Shown: one piece after another, positions 17,774-27,365 of the stretch
Numbering within the stretch: the first letter of the stretch is position 1
How the letters are laid out: every line of letters starts with the position of its first letter
From: CALAGB01 sp963789565
GTDB taxonomy: Bacteria > Chloroflexota > Chloroflexia > Thermomicrobiales > Thermomicrobiaceae
NCBI GenBank assembly: GCA_963789565.1
Contig: CAWBKX010000002.1
Span: 1,550,001 to 1,614,000, forward strand
Reading direction: 5' to 3'
DNA: 64,000 bases
Position numbers and translations under genes: made by a program
Notes under the pieces: model-generated
The model's input: the letters and a program-made list of their open reading frames with translations, nothing else
What the model was told of the DNA's origin: nothing
Database searches by the model: none

Positions 17774-19198
17774 TCACGCCACCTTCCCCTTGACCGGTTT
17801 CGGCGGAACGGCGCCTTCTGGCAGCGGCGCTTTGTACGGTTCGCCAGCGGTCATTTCGATAAAATCTGCCTTTGCCTTTTCGATGAGCGATGGTTCGAGA
17901 TGCAGTTCCGCGGCGGTGATGGCCATCACCTTGGCCGCGTGCATCATGCCCTTGTGCCCAATCGACATGCCGCCGGTGGCCGTGATGCCCCAACTATGAC
18001 CGGTAATCCCTGCCGGGTGGCAAGTCGTGCGCGCCTCGACCGTCGGAACGATCCAACTGACCTCGGAGACGTCGGTCGAGCCGGACATCACCCTGCCAAA
18101 CTCCTCCGGCTGAAACACGTCCGACATCAAGGTGTCCGTGAGGGCACTTTCCGGCAAACCATCCCGCTGGATGCTGGCCTTGCGGATGCGCTCTGGGTAA
18201 CCCTGCGCCACCGCGTTGCCGAAAGCTCGCTCATCGTCATTGAAGTCAATCGGTCCGAGCGCGTTGAAGACATCGTTCATCACGTCGACCAGGGTGTGAT
18301 TCGGCAAGAGGTTGTGGATGCCGTAATGGTCGTGAATAGTCAAAGTGGTGTCGGTCATCATCTCGGCACCACGCGCGATGCGGATCACGCGTTCGGTCAG
18401 TTCGTCGACCTGATCGCGCTTCGGCGCGCGGATGTAGTACCAGACCTCGGCTTCGTCCGGCACGACGTTCGGCTGCCCGCCACCGTTGGTGATGACGTAG
18501 TGAATGCGCGCCTCCTGAATCACATGCTCGCGCATGTAGTTGACGCCGACGTTCATAAGTTCGACCGCGTCGAGGGCCGAACGACCATGCTCCGGCGCGC
18601 CGGCCGCGTGCGCGGTCTGGCCATGGAAGTGAAAGGTAATGTGGTCAATGGCCAGGCTCGACGAGGTGGAGACGGTGTTCTTGGCGGCCGGGTGCCAGGT
18701 GATGGCGACGTCCAGATCGTGGAAGACGCCGTCTCGCGCCATAAAGACCTTGCCCGCGCCCGTCTCTTCGGCTGGACAACCAAAGTAGCGCACGGTCCCC
18801 GTCTTGCCCTTCTCGTCCAGCCAGGATTTGAAGGCAACTGCCGCGGCCAGCGCTGCCGTGCCCAGCATGTTGTGACCGCAACCGTGCCCGGGTCCACCTT
18901 TGACCACCTGCTCTTGCGAGGTGCCCGCCGTCTGCGAGAGGTTCGGCAAGGCGTCGTATTCACCGAGAAAGCCGATGATTGGCTTGCCGGTTCCCCACTC
19001 GGCCATGAAGGCGGTCGGAATGTCACCAACGTTCGAGGTGATGTTGAATCCTTCGTTGGCGAGGAAGTCGGACTGCAGGCCGCACGCATAGGTCTCATCC
19101 AGCGCGACCTGCGGGTGCGCCCAGATGTCGTCCGACATGGCGATGAAGCGCTCCTGGCGCTCTTCGAGCCACTCTCCGAGGCTCATATCCTTGGGCAT
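17774..19198 (-). CDS. M20-family amidohydrolase (AbgB-like), tandem copy 1
   Basis: The 474-residue paralogue of the next gene (16216-17628) is collinear along its whole length, and by eye roughly four residues in five match. It has the same metal motifs (GGPGHGCGHNMLG, CPAEETGAGK) and the same GQTAHAAGAPEHG segment. Differences cluster around the lid (KNTVSTSSSLAIDHITFHFH) and the segment after FNDDERAFGNAVAQ, which suggests altered specificity. The start is ATG 19198 with AAGGAG at good spacing. The two genes are separated by 145 bp and probably share a transcript. Confidence 0.88.
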   Translation of the reverse strand: MPKDMSLGEWLEERQERFIAMSDDIWAHPQVALDETYACGLQSDFLANEGFNITSNVGDIPTAFMAEWGTGKPIIGFLGEYDALPNLSQTAGTSQEQVVKGGPGHGCGHNMLGTAALAAAVAFKSWLDEKGKTGTVRYFGCPAEETGAGKVFMARDGVFHDLDVAITWHPAAKNTVSTSSSLAIDHITFHFHGQTAHAAGAPEHGRSALDAVELMNVGVNYMREHVIQEARIHYVITNGGGQPNVVPDEAEVWYYIRAPKRDQVDELTERVIRIARGAEMMTDTTLTIHDHYGIHNLLPNHTLVDVMNDVFNALGPIDFNDDERAFGNAVAQGYPERIRKASIQRDGLPESALTDTLMSDVFQPEEFGRVMSGSTDVSEVSWIVPTVEARTTCHPAGITGHSWGITATGGMSIGHKGMMHAAKVMAITAAELHLEPSLIEKAKADFIEMTAGEPYKAPLPEGAVPPKPVKGKVA

Positions 19199-19399
19199 GT
19201 ATCGCTCCTTCTACCGGGTGCGGATCACCCGTATGCACATCTTCCTGTCCGCCCGCATTGTAGTCGTGAGGGCACTATTTGTGTCGAGTCGATGCCCCGC
19301 TCGCGCGAGGTTCAGTCGATCTTGGCACCCACGTGCGTTAACATCAGGAATGGACCGGCCCGACGGCGCACATGATCGAAATCTGTGAATCGAGCTTCG

Positions 19400-22387
19400 A
19401 TGGATAACCGGGCCAGCGAATCGGGTTCGGATAGCGGCTGGAAGCAATCTCCACCCGTGGCGGACCTGCCGCGCGCTCGCGCGGTGCTGCGGCTCCTGTT
19501 CGATGACCAAGCCGCCGACCGACTCGCTACGCGTTTCCCCCAGGATGACAACCGGCTCATCCGCGCCTCGGTTCGGCGCTGGACAATCGAACGCTGGCTT
19601 GGGCGGGTCACTCGACGTGCGTCGGAGCCGACCGCGACTCCCCTCTCGCCACACACGGGCACGTCGGCGATTGGAGCGGTCGGGCTCGCCTTTCAGCTCG
19701 GGTTGGGGACAAGTGTCGAGCAGATCACGGACGCGACCGGCACGTCCGTGGAGCAGATTGGCGAGAGCCTCTACGCTGTCCGCCAGCGCCTCACCATGGG
19801 CGATTTAGCCGCCTGTCGTGAATTCACCTCAGCAGTCGGGCGCTATCGCGATCCGTCGCTCGACATTGCCCAACGTGCCGCAATGTTGCACCACGCCCAA
19901 CGCTGCGCCTCCTGTCGAACCGCGCTGGAACGCATCCAGTCTGTCGATGCGCATCTGATCGAACAGGTTGATCGGTCGGCGCTTGGAATGGACGCGACGG
20001 TCAACGCCGATCGGAGTCAAATCGGCCGGAGTCGGACCTTGCCGTGGGCGGCGGGAATCGCGGTGTTTGTGCTGCTGGCGGTCGTTGGTGCGGGGATACT
20101 GAGATCTCATCTGCGTTCAAGCCCGGCAACACAGTCCGTCGCCAATCAACCCACGACGGCTCTCTCGGGCTGGCTGCTCTCTGAAACGAGCAACGGCCAG
20201 GTGGCCGCCCTGAATCTTGCGTCCGGGTTCAGGCAGGTGGTCGGCCCTCCCGAAACGCAAGCCCCTGATCCATATACTGGAGACACACAGATCTTCGTCT
20301 CGCCCGATGGTCGGCTCATCGCCCGCCAGGAACCGGTCTCGCAGCCGACTCCCCACTTCGTGCTCACGGTTTTCGCGCTCGATGGGAGTCTCAATCGGAC
20401 GGTTGATCTGCAGGGCCAGGACCGCTACATCCTCTCTGGTTGGCTCGACAACGGCACGGTGCTCGAGGTGACTCAGCCGTCACAGGATCAGAATGAGCCG
20501 CTCGATCGCTACGTGGTCGGGCTTCAGACAGATTCCACCGTGGTCGCCCTGAACATTGCCAGCGCCGCGCAGCACCAAATGTTTCGTGGTTCGGTCCAGG
20601 CGATCTATCCGTCGCCGGATCGCTCGATGGTCGTGATGTCTACCTGGGACAACGCCCAGAATAATCCCTCGATTTTCGAACTTAGGCCAATTGAGAACGG
20701 CGCTATTGGGGACGCCATCACCAGCACGGCCGTGGCATTGGACAGAGAGCCGATTTGGGCGCCGGATAGCAGCCTGGTCTACATCACACCGGTGCTCGAC
20801 CAGTCAGGCACACCGACCGTCGTTGCCGATCAGGCAGGAATCTCCGACGTGTCGACTTCACGGCGTGAACCGACCGCATCCCTCGACCGCACGGGACACA
20901 TGACCTTGCTGAGGCTCCTTCCCGAAGGAGTGTTCAGCTATCCCATCGCCGTATCCCCTGACGGTCAATTCCTCGTCTCCGCGACCGGCTCGTACAACAC
21001 CGCGGCCGGATCCAGCCGATATCAGATTTGGCGTACGACGATCAATGGCGATGACCCCGTTCCGCTGGCGGGCTCCTCGCCAAACCCGATGCAAAGCGGC
21101 ATCTGGTCGCCCAGTGGCGGGATCCTTATGTTGCAGTACATCCGCCCGTTCCTCATCGGGCCCTCTGGAGACAACATCATTCAGGGGACAGTATGGAGCT
21201 CATCAACGCTGGCGGTCTTCCCCGACGGACGGACAGTCACGGTGCGAACACAGCTCGATACCACAACGTCGTCGAGCTACTTCGGTTGGTTGCCGGTAGA
21301 CGCGCTGCCGGACCCCACGACCGCGGCATCAGGCGGGCACCCAGGCAGCGTGACGGCAGTCGATCAGCTCTCGCAGGGCCGACTCGAGACAGACCCGTCG
21401 AGCCAGGCGAGCCTCGGCGGCCAATACGTCACCCTGAGCGACGCGACGGATGATTCCGAGGTGATCTGGGACCGCGGGGCCGGTACGGGTCGTCGATTAG
21501 GGCAAGGGAAGTCGGCGCTTAGCTGGATACCTCAGGCCGACCAACTGATCGGAGTCGGCAATCTGGATGCTGGTCAGTCCGACGGGATCAGTCGCTTGAT
21601 GACCTTCGCCCCGGCTTTCGGCGGGTCGGTGCCTGAGTACGACTATCGAGCGTACGATCCGGCTGGCTTCGGCACGTCGACCGCTCTCACATACGCCAAC
21701 CCGACCTTCTCGCCGAACGAAAACACGCTGGCCTTCTTCACGATCGACAAGCAGGGTGCCGTATCGCTGTGGTTGGTCAGCTATGACCTTCCCGCCAAGC
21801 TGGTCTATCGCTGGACTGTTCCGACAGACAGCAAAGTAGATGCGAATCCGATAGCCACCTGGGTCGACAACAGCGCACTCGTCGTGGCCGAGCCGGCCGA
21901 CTGGCACGACGGCTTACCGGGTCGGTTCCTGTTGCACCGCCTGACAATTGATTCGCAAGGCACGCCACTCCTCGAGACGTTGACCACGCTCGAACCGCGT
22001 GGCAACGAACGGGGTGTCAACCTCGAAGAGCTCACACTGAGCTCGCGAAGCGGCCGCATCGCCTATCGCCTACGCCATTTCACGCAGTCGTCGGCGACCG
22101 ACGGCGCCTTCGACAGTGTCGATATCATCACGTTAGATCATCCGGGAGACCCCATCGAAGTCTCGCGCCAGGGCATCGGAAACGGGCTGAGTTGGTCGCC
22201 GGATGGAACCGTGCTGGCGACGCCTGTTAGCGGTCAGATTCGCTTCTATTCGTCCATTGGGGATCTGTTGGGAACGGTGACCGGCCTGGAGAATCAGTCG
22301 TCACCGGTGTGGGTAAGCTCATCGGAAGTCTGGTTCGATGCGGACGTGGATGGTCGCACACGGGTGATGTCGGTTGAGGTGTACTGA
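19400..22387 (+). CDS. Membrane protein: sigma-like/zinc-finger N-terminus, TM helix, external beta-propeller
   Basis: The product has about 995 residues (GTG 19385 would add 5). Residues 1-190 include a possible sigma region-4-like HTH (VGLAFQLGLGTSVEQITDAT ... SLYAVRQRL). A zf-HC2-like anti-sigma motif (LHHAQRCASCRTALERI: His and two Cys) follows. One transmembrane helix comes next (WAAGIAVFVLLAVVGAGIL, about residue 220). The remaining 750 residues are predicted external and repeat TolB/WD40-like units (VSPDGRLIAR, PSPDRSMVVMS, VSPDGQFLVSA, WSPDGTVLATP). Sigma-like and anti-sigma-like parts on one chain with a sensor propeller suggest a one-protein signalling device, but no sigma region 2 is visible. 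A relic of a second copy lies at 23771. Confidence 0.7.
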   Translation: MDNRASESGSDSGWKQSPPVADLPRARAVLRLLFDDQAADRLATRFPQDDNRLIRASVRRWTIERWLGRVTRRASEPTATPLSPHTGTSAIGAVGLAFQLGLGTSVEQITDATGTSVEQIGESLYAVRQRLTMGDLAACREFTSAVGRYRDPSLDIAQRAAMLHHAQRCASCRTALERIQSVDAHLIEQVDRSALGMDATVNADRSQIGRSRTLPWAAGIAVFVLLAVVGAGILRSHLRSSPATQSVANQPTTALSGWLLSETSNGQVAALNLASGFRQVVGPPETQAPDPYTGDTQIFVSPDGRLIARQEPVSQPTPHFVLTVFALDGSLNRTVDLQGQDRYILSGWLDNGTVLEVTQPSQDQNEPLDRYVVGLQTDSTVVALNIASAAQHQMFRGSVQAIYPSPDRSMVVMSTWDNAQNNPSIFELRPIENGAIGDAITSTAVALDREPIWAPDSSLVYITPVLDQSGTPTVVADQAGISDVSTSRREPTASLDRTGHMTLLRLLPEGVFSYPIAVSPDGQFLVSATGSYNTAAGSSRYQIWRTTINGDDPVPLAGSSPNPMQSGIWSPSGGILMLQYIRPFLIGPSGDNIIQGTVWSSSTLAVFPDGRTVTVRTQLDTTTSSSYFGWLPVDALPDPTTAASGGHPGSVTAVDQLSQGRLETDPSSQASLGGQYVTLSDATDDSEVIWDRGAGTGRRLGQGKSALSWIPQADQLIGVGNLDAGQSDGISRLMTFAPAFGGSVPEYDYRAYDPAGFGTSTALTYANPTFSPNENTLAFFTIDKQGAVSLWLVSYDLPAKLVYRWTVPTDSKVDANPIATWVDNSALVVAEPADWHDGLPGRFLLHRLTIDSQGTPLLETLTTLEPRGNERGVNLEELTLSSRSGRIAYRLRHFTQSSATDGAFDSVDIITLDHPGDPIEVSRQGIGNGLSWSPDGTVLATPVSGQIRFYSSIGDLLGTVTGLENQSSPVWVSSSEVWFDADVDGRTRVMSVEVY

Positions 22388-22411
22388 CCCGCCGGAGCGG
22401 TCGTTCAGCAA

Positions 22412-23545
22412 CTAGCCCCGAGAACGGCTCGCTTCCCGCAGTGCCTGGCGGCGAGCAAAGACCTCAGATGGAATCGGGGCAAACGATGCGGCTCGTATGG
22501 TTTCCTCATACGCGGAGGTCGACTCCGCATTGCGCCGTTGCTCGTAATCGGCGAGTGCGCTTTCGTCCGCCGATTCACCGGTGAAAACGCCGTCGAGCGC
22601 CTCCGCCAGAAACTCGGCATCACGGAATGCGTCGCTGATCCCTTGGGCTGTGTACGGATCCTTGGTGTAGCCAGCGTCGCCCACCAATGCCCAGCCGGGG
22701 CCGTAGGGTCGCCGAAAGAAGTTCGGCAAGTGCGCAACGCCCAACCAAGGCTCCTGCCGCTGATCCGGATGAACGCGCTCCGCCAGCGACGGCACCGCAT
22801 TGATGGTACGGAAGAAGTTCGCCTCGATGTCGGCGCGGAATGCCTGGAATCCAGCCAGCGGTGCCTGGAGCGCAATGACGAAGAGTCCAGCGTTGGTCGG
22901 AGCACAGATGAACATGCACGCTTGTGGTCGAATGTAGATCTCGGCGTCCGTGAGTCGAACGTCGCTGAAGTAGCTCCAGTAGCTAAACGTCAGTGCCGGA
23001 TGGGGGTGGTAGACCGGTGCCTGTGTCTCACGTGCCACGATCGAGTGTCCGCCGTCAGCGCCAACGACGAAGCGCGCCCGTTCTTCTACTTCCGCGCCGC
23101 GTTGCGTCCGGCCGCGTACTCCGACGACCCGTCCGTCCTCCCAGAGAAGCTCGCGAACCGTAAAGTGCTCTCGCAGCTCTGCCCCTGCCATGACCGCTGC
23201 CTCGACCAGAATCGCGTCGAGCACGAACCGACGCGGTGCGTATCCACCGTCCAGACCATCGGCCGTTTTGATCGGAATCGGGAGAGCGCAATCACCAAGG
23301 TCGGAAATCATGGTGTGGATGGGTGGACAACCTGAGGCGACGACTTGTTCGAGCAGTCCCCAACGCCGTAGCGCCGCGACACCGGGCGGCTGAACGAAGT
23401 GACCACGTACTGTGTCGCTCGGGAACGAGCCACGATCGACGAGCAAGACGCGGTAGCCTCGTCGAGCAAGCAACATTGCCAATGGAGATCCGGCACAGCG
23501 TGCACCGACGACGATTACGTCATACACGTTCCACCCCCGACGCAT
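22412..23545 (-). CDS. FAD-dependent oxidoreductase, geranylgeranyl-reductase/monooxygenase type
   Basis: The 377-residue flavoprotein has an N-terminal FAD site (YDVIVVGARCAGSPLAMLLA ... VLLVDRGSF). A second motif is RFVVGADGGHSIVARE, and GWALVGDAGYTKDPYTAQGI contacts the FAD ribityl/phosphate. This is the layout of class A flavin monooxygenases and geranylgeranyl reductases. An alternative start is the GTG six codons downstream of the ATG. The gene is convergent with the propeller gene (24-bp gap). The substrate is unknown, and no biosynthetic neighbours help. Confidence 0.82.
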   Translation of the reverse strand: MRRGWNVYDVIVVGARCAGSPLAMLLARRGYRVLLVDRGSFPSDTVRGHFVQPPGVAALRRWGLLEQVVASGCPPIHTMISDLGDCALPIPIKTADGLDGGYAPRRFVLDAILVEAAVMAGAELREHFTVRELLWEDGRVVGVRGRTQRGAEVEERARFVVGADGGHSIVARETQAPVYHPHPALTFSYWSYFSDVRLTDAEIYIRPQACMFICAPTNAGLFVIALQAPLAGFQAFRADIEANFFRTINAVPSLAERVHPDQRQEPWLGVAHLPNFFRRPYGPGWALVGDAGYTKDPYTAQGISDAFRDAEFLAEALDGVFTGESADESALADYEQRRNAESTSAYEETIRAASFAPIPSEVFARRQALREASRSRG

Positions 23546-23770
23546 CGAAAGGATATGGCTCTGTCTTGGCGCGGATGTCAGCCTCCAACTTCACTCGAGC
23601 CGACCGACTTCGCCCAGCGCTGACCGCTCGTTGATATCCGGCCCCTCATACAAGTTACGGCTCAATAACCAGAATAGCACATTCGAGAAAGTGATCAATC
23701 AACTTGAGCGGTTGTTCGCCACGTCCGTTCACACTGCTGCGCCGCAAGAATGAACATGGTCGCACGCCAG

Positions 23771-23887
23771 GGCACCGTCACCGGCCTGGAGGATCAGTCG
23801 CCACCTATCTGGGTGAGCCCGTCCGAAGTCTGGTTCGATGCGGACGTGGATGGTCGAACACGGGTAATGTCGGTCCAGATGTATTGA
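23771..23887 (+). pseudogene. 3'-end relic of a second sigma-like/propeller gene
   Basis: The 39 codons translate to GTVTGLEDQSPPIWVSPSEV followed by WFDADVDGRTRVMSVQMY and stop. They match the last 39 codons of the 19400-22387 gene (...GTVTGLENQSSPVWVSSSEV, then WFDADVDGRTRVMSVEVY) with about seven substitutions. Nothing upstream continues the frame as a propeller. It is therefore the end of a lost paralogue, or of a partial duplication, now separated from the complete gene by the flavoprotein gene. Confidence 0.85.
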
Positions 23888-24016
23888 TCGGGCCCCTGAA
23901 CTTGGCGCGATGAGGGTCGTTCGACGAGGAATTGACGCGCTGCATTCGGTGGAGTCGCGTCCAAGTCCGCCGAGCCCTCCCGCTCTCGCACTCCCGTCAA
24001 CGTGGTTCTAGCGGGT

Positions 24017-25063
24017 CTACGCACGCTCGCGCAGCAACTCCAGAACGATGGTCTCATCCAGATTCAGACCGGCTGCTGCGTCTTTCCGTGTGCTGTGCTC
24101 GAAGGCTGAAAGAAGTGTTCCATCAATATAGGCGTCGAGCACCTGGGGATGCACGTAGGACTTGCGGCAGATGGCGGGCGTGTTGCACAAGTGCTCGGCC
24201 GCCGCTTTGATGGCCACGACAACGTTGTGCTTGGCCTGGCTGTCTGAGTCGAACTCGCCGATATCGGCCAGCGCCTGAACGGCGCGAACCGTGCCATGCC
24301 AGGTGCGAAAGTCCTTGGCGGTGAAATCCTCTCCGGTGATGTCGCGCAGGTACTGATTCACGTCGGTCGACGCGACGGTGTGACGGTCACCCTCCTCATC
24401 GATATACTGGAAGAGTTCTTGCCCCGGCAAGTGTTCCATCCGCTTCACCACCTTGGCCAAGCGACGATCCCGGACATCCAACTGGTGCTCCTTACCCCCC
24501 TTGCCGACGAACTGGAAGTGCAGGATGTCGCCGCTCACAACCACGTGTTCGTTCTCAAAGGTCGTCAGCCCGTAGTGGTGATTCACCCGGGCGTATTCCT
24601 CGTTGCCAACGCGGATACACGTTTCGTCCATCAGCTTTACGACCGTCGCCAGGACCCGTGCGCGCTGGAGTCCAGATAACCTGAGGTCCCGGCCAATCCG
24701 TGCCCGAATCGTCGGCAACGTTTCCCCGAAGGCGACCATCCGGTGGAACTTCGTCTCATTTCGCACTTCAGTCCAGTGTGGATGGTAGCGGTACTGTTTT
24801 CGTCCCTTGGCATCCCGCCCGGTTGCCTGAAGATGACCGTTTGGAATTGGGGAGATCCAGACATCGGTCCAAGCCGGGGGGATGCTCAGCTTCTCGATCC
24901 GCTCTCGTTCGTCCTCGGCGGTGATCGGCCTCCCATCGACGCCGATGTAGCGAAACTTCTTGCCGGCTCGTTTCCGCCGGATGCCCGGTCGATGATCCAT
25001 CACATAGCGCAATCCGGCTTGCTTCGCGGTACGCGCCGGATCAACTACGACGACATCATCCAT
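24017..25063 (-). CDS. DNA topoisomerase IB (poxvirus-like)
   Basis: The 348-residue enzyme relaxes supercoils through a 3'-phosphotyrosyl intermediate. The N-terminal beta domain runs RRKRAGKKFRYIGVDGRPIT ... ERIEKLSIPPAWTDVWISP. The catalytic domain has conserved Arg/Lys/His residues in DETCIRVGNEEYAR, VGKGGKEHQLDVRD and TAKDFRTWHGTV. The active-site Tyr is in ICRKSYVHPQVLDAY. Length and motifs fit bacterial topoisomerase IB. It stands alone, with a 22-nt hairpin 32 bp upstream of the start. Confidence 0.92.
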   Translation of the reverse strand: MDDVVVVDPARTAKQAGLRYVMDHRPGIRRKRAGKKFRYIGVDGRPITAEDERERIEKLSIPPAWTDVWISPIPNGHLQATGRDAKGRKQYRYHPHWTEVRNETKFHRMVAFGETLPTIRARIGRDLRLSGLQRARVLATVVKLMDETCIRVGNEEYARVNHHYGLTTFENEHVVVSGDILHFQFVGKGGKEHQLDVRDRRLAKVVKRMEHLPGQELFQYIDEEGDRHTVASTDVNQYLRDITGEDFTAKDFRTWHGTVRAVQALADIGEFDSDSQAKHNVVVAIKAAAEHLCNTPAICRKSYVHPQVLDAYIDGTLLSAFEHSTRKDAAAGLNLDETIVLELLRERA

Positions 25064-25094
25064 CCTTCCCTCTTTCCGTCAAGCCCGTGGCGAT

Positions 25095-25116
25095 GCCCGC
25101 TCCTCGTGGAGCGGGC
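25095..25116. other. Perfect hairpin upstream of topoisomerase gene
   Basis: A 9-bp GC-rich stem (GCCCGCTCC with its complement, loop TCGT) lies in the leader or promoter region of the topoisomerase gene. It could be a cis-regulatory hairpin; no T-tract follows on either strand. Confidence 0.5.
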
Positions 25117-25585
25117 AGAGGACAAAATGCAAGCTTGATGCCGTTATTTGAGGTCAGGTGCGGAGCGTCGCATCATAGCGGAGTCCACTACCGGGAAGCG
25201 GGACCAATCATGATGGGAGCCATTTCGGAAGTTGATGAGCCCTCAACCGTTTCACGTATTGGATCGACTCAAAAACCTCGCTTTTATGAACTACGTCTGA
25301 TCTGTTTCAGACCTCGTTCGATTTGAGGTGCCACCCTTGCTGCGCACCGACTGTGTTATCCGCGCGTCGACGCGCCCGAGACGGTGCGGATAACGGCTGT
25401 TATCTTGGCGAGTGCCGAAGCTGACCCGGATGCACGTGGTTCTTCGAAAAATGCGGGTCGTCAGAACGTCGCAGATGATGCCTCCAGCCTCATTGTCGTG
25501 AGCCTCAAAGCTGCATCTTGACCCTCGCGATCACCGGCCTGCGGACCATATGAGCGAACCAACTCGGCACGCCTCCGACTGAGTC
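25117..25585. other. Non-coding stretch between topoisomerase gene and RHS remnant
   Basis: About 470 bp without a supported gene. It holds the nested palindrome at 25355-25394. The last 100 bp show no YD repeats, so the RHS homology begins abruptly at 25586, immediately after an in-frame TGA (25580-25582). Confidence 0.6.
25355..25394. repeat. Nested palindrome
   Basis: Two 9-bp arms, GTTATCCGC (25355-25363) and GCGGATAAC (25386-25394), are perfect inverted repeats. Between them lies the 14-bp palindrome GCGCGTCGACGCGC (25362-25375). It could be a protein-binding, recombination or attachment site at the edge of the RHS island; function is inferred only from symmetry and position. Confidence 0.55.
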
Positions 25586-27164
25586 GATCTCTATCGTCTT
25601 ACTGAGGTCAACTATCCCAATAGCGACGCGGTGACCTACGCCTACACCGATCTGGGGCAACTCGAGACGGTCACCGACTGGCTCAGTCACAGCACCACGT
25701 ATACCTACGACGATGCCGGGCGTCTGACGGGCATTGCCGATCCTAACGCGGTGGACGGCACGCTCACCTACGACAACGCCAATCGCCTGACCGGGATCAG
25801 CTACGACCACAGCGGCACCGGACTGGAATCACTGAGCTACACCATTGATCCGGCGTGGATCGTGGACCCAGCTCGTCGACAGCAGTGGCACCACCAGTTA
25901 CAACTACGACGATCTCTACCGGTTGACCGAGGTTGACTATCCCAACAGCGACGTCGTGAGCTACGGCTACGACGCCGTGGGCAACCGCACCAGCCTGACC
26001 GTCAACGGCACGACGACCACCAACACCTTCGATGCCGCCAACGAGCTGACCGCCTCGGGCAGCGACACGTATAGCTATGACGATAACGGTAACCTGACCA
26101 GCAAGACGGTCAGTAGTGTCACTACGGCTTACGGATACGACGCGCTCAACCAGCTGACCAGCATCAGTGGACCGGTGAGTGCCAGCTACGTCTACAACGG
26201 CGATGGCCTGCGCGTCAGCAAGACCGTCAGTTCAACCACCACCAACTACACGTGGGATCAGACGGGCATCGGCCAGGTGATCAGCGATGGCAATGACTAC
26301 GTCTGGGGTCTCGGGCTGATCAGCCAGATCACCTCAGGAACGCCCACCTACGCCCACAGTGATGGCCTCGGCGACACCCGGCTCCTGACCGACAGTAGCG
26401 GCAGTGTAGTCGGGACGCAGGAGTATGACGCCTTCGGCGTGACTCGATCGCAGAGCGGAACGCAGTTGCCGTTCACCTACACCGGCGAGCAAGTTGATCC
26501 GGAAAGCGGACTGGTCTACCTCCGGAACCGCTATCTTGATCCAGCAACAGGACGTTTCATGACGCCGGATCCGTTGAGCTTCCTGGGCAGTGGCGTCAAC
26601 CTCTATGCGTATGTTGGCGGCGATCCAATTAACAGCATTGATCCTAGCGGGGCTTTCTCGATAAAAGAGACTCTCCACACCGCATTACACATAGCTGGAT
26701 CTCCTCTTGTGCAATTAGCAGCGGATACCATCGCCACAGTCGCCAATGGCGGCGCTGCAATCGTGACCGATGTCAGCGCCGGAGTCGGATGTGCGGCGTT
26801 CGGTGCAGCTGGTTGCGCTCTCGGATATGGTGCTGGTAGGGTCGAGGCGGCAAGCCTGACGTTCGTTGCCACCGGCGCGTCGCTGGTGTCCGCTATATCG
26901 GGTTGCTTTGAGCACACACGTTCGGGGCTCTTCAATTGCGTACAAGGATTCCTTATCTATGAACCGCTGAAGAACATCGGCGAGCCAAATATTGCATTTG
27001 GACTCAGCCTAGCTGCGGTTGAAACTGACTACGGCGAGTGGCGAAAGCAAAAGTCTGAGACTCACTCACACAGCGGTATTACTACACCGGCAAGCTCCGG
27101 TTCCTACTCCGGCGGTTCTGTCGCATCGTCGACTGGATGTGTTGCCGGGGGAGGGAAACGATGA
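25586..27164 (+). pseudogene. RHS/YD-repeat protein 3' remnant with unique C-terminal tip
   Basis: Frame 2 from 25586 encodes YD repeats (DLYRLTEVNYPNSDAVTYAY, TYTYDDAGRLTGI). Near 25850 the reading shifts to frame 3 (LVDSSGTTSYNYDDLYRLTE). That frame continues through the RHS core (YTGEQVDPESGLVYLRNRY, DPATGRFMTPDPL, GVNLYAYVGGDPINSIDPSG) to 27164. So the gene is 5'-truncated and has a frameshift. After the core comes a tip of about 165 residues with hydrophobic helices, cysteine pairs (GVGCAAFGAAGC, GCFEHTRSGLFNC) and a Ser/Gly-rich end. RHS tips are usually toxins; this one matches none I recognise. The first ATG of the downstream frame is 25845. The tip is visibly more AT-rich than its neighbours. 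Confidence 0.8.
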
Positions 27165-27256
27165 ATGCAGATTGTAAGATCATTAGACGGGACAAGCGTC
27201 GGCACCGCGAGAGTAGAAAGATCGTCGATTCTCGCAAGACAGAGCTTTGTGTTTAG
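27161..27256 (+). CDS. Short basic ORF coupled to the RHS tip (31 codons)
   Basis: The ATG at 27161 overlaps the RHS stop (ATGA) and follows GGGGGAGGG at ideal spacing, so translation would be coupled. The product is MNADCKIIRRDKRRHRESRK followed by IVDSRKTELCV and a TAG at 27254-27256, with very many Arg/Lys. It may be a real small protein or the start of a decayed immunity gene. The good ribosome-binding site is the main support. Confidence 0.35.
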   Translation: MNADCKIIRRDKRRHRESRKIVDSRKTELCV

Positions 27257-27365
27257 AAATCTAGGCACAAAGTCGACGGACTGGTTACACGTTATGTCAG
27301 GACGACCACTGGCTAGAAGCATATGACCAGCGGCCGCCGAGCGTTGTAAGACAAGGATAGAGGAC

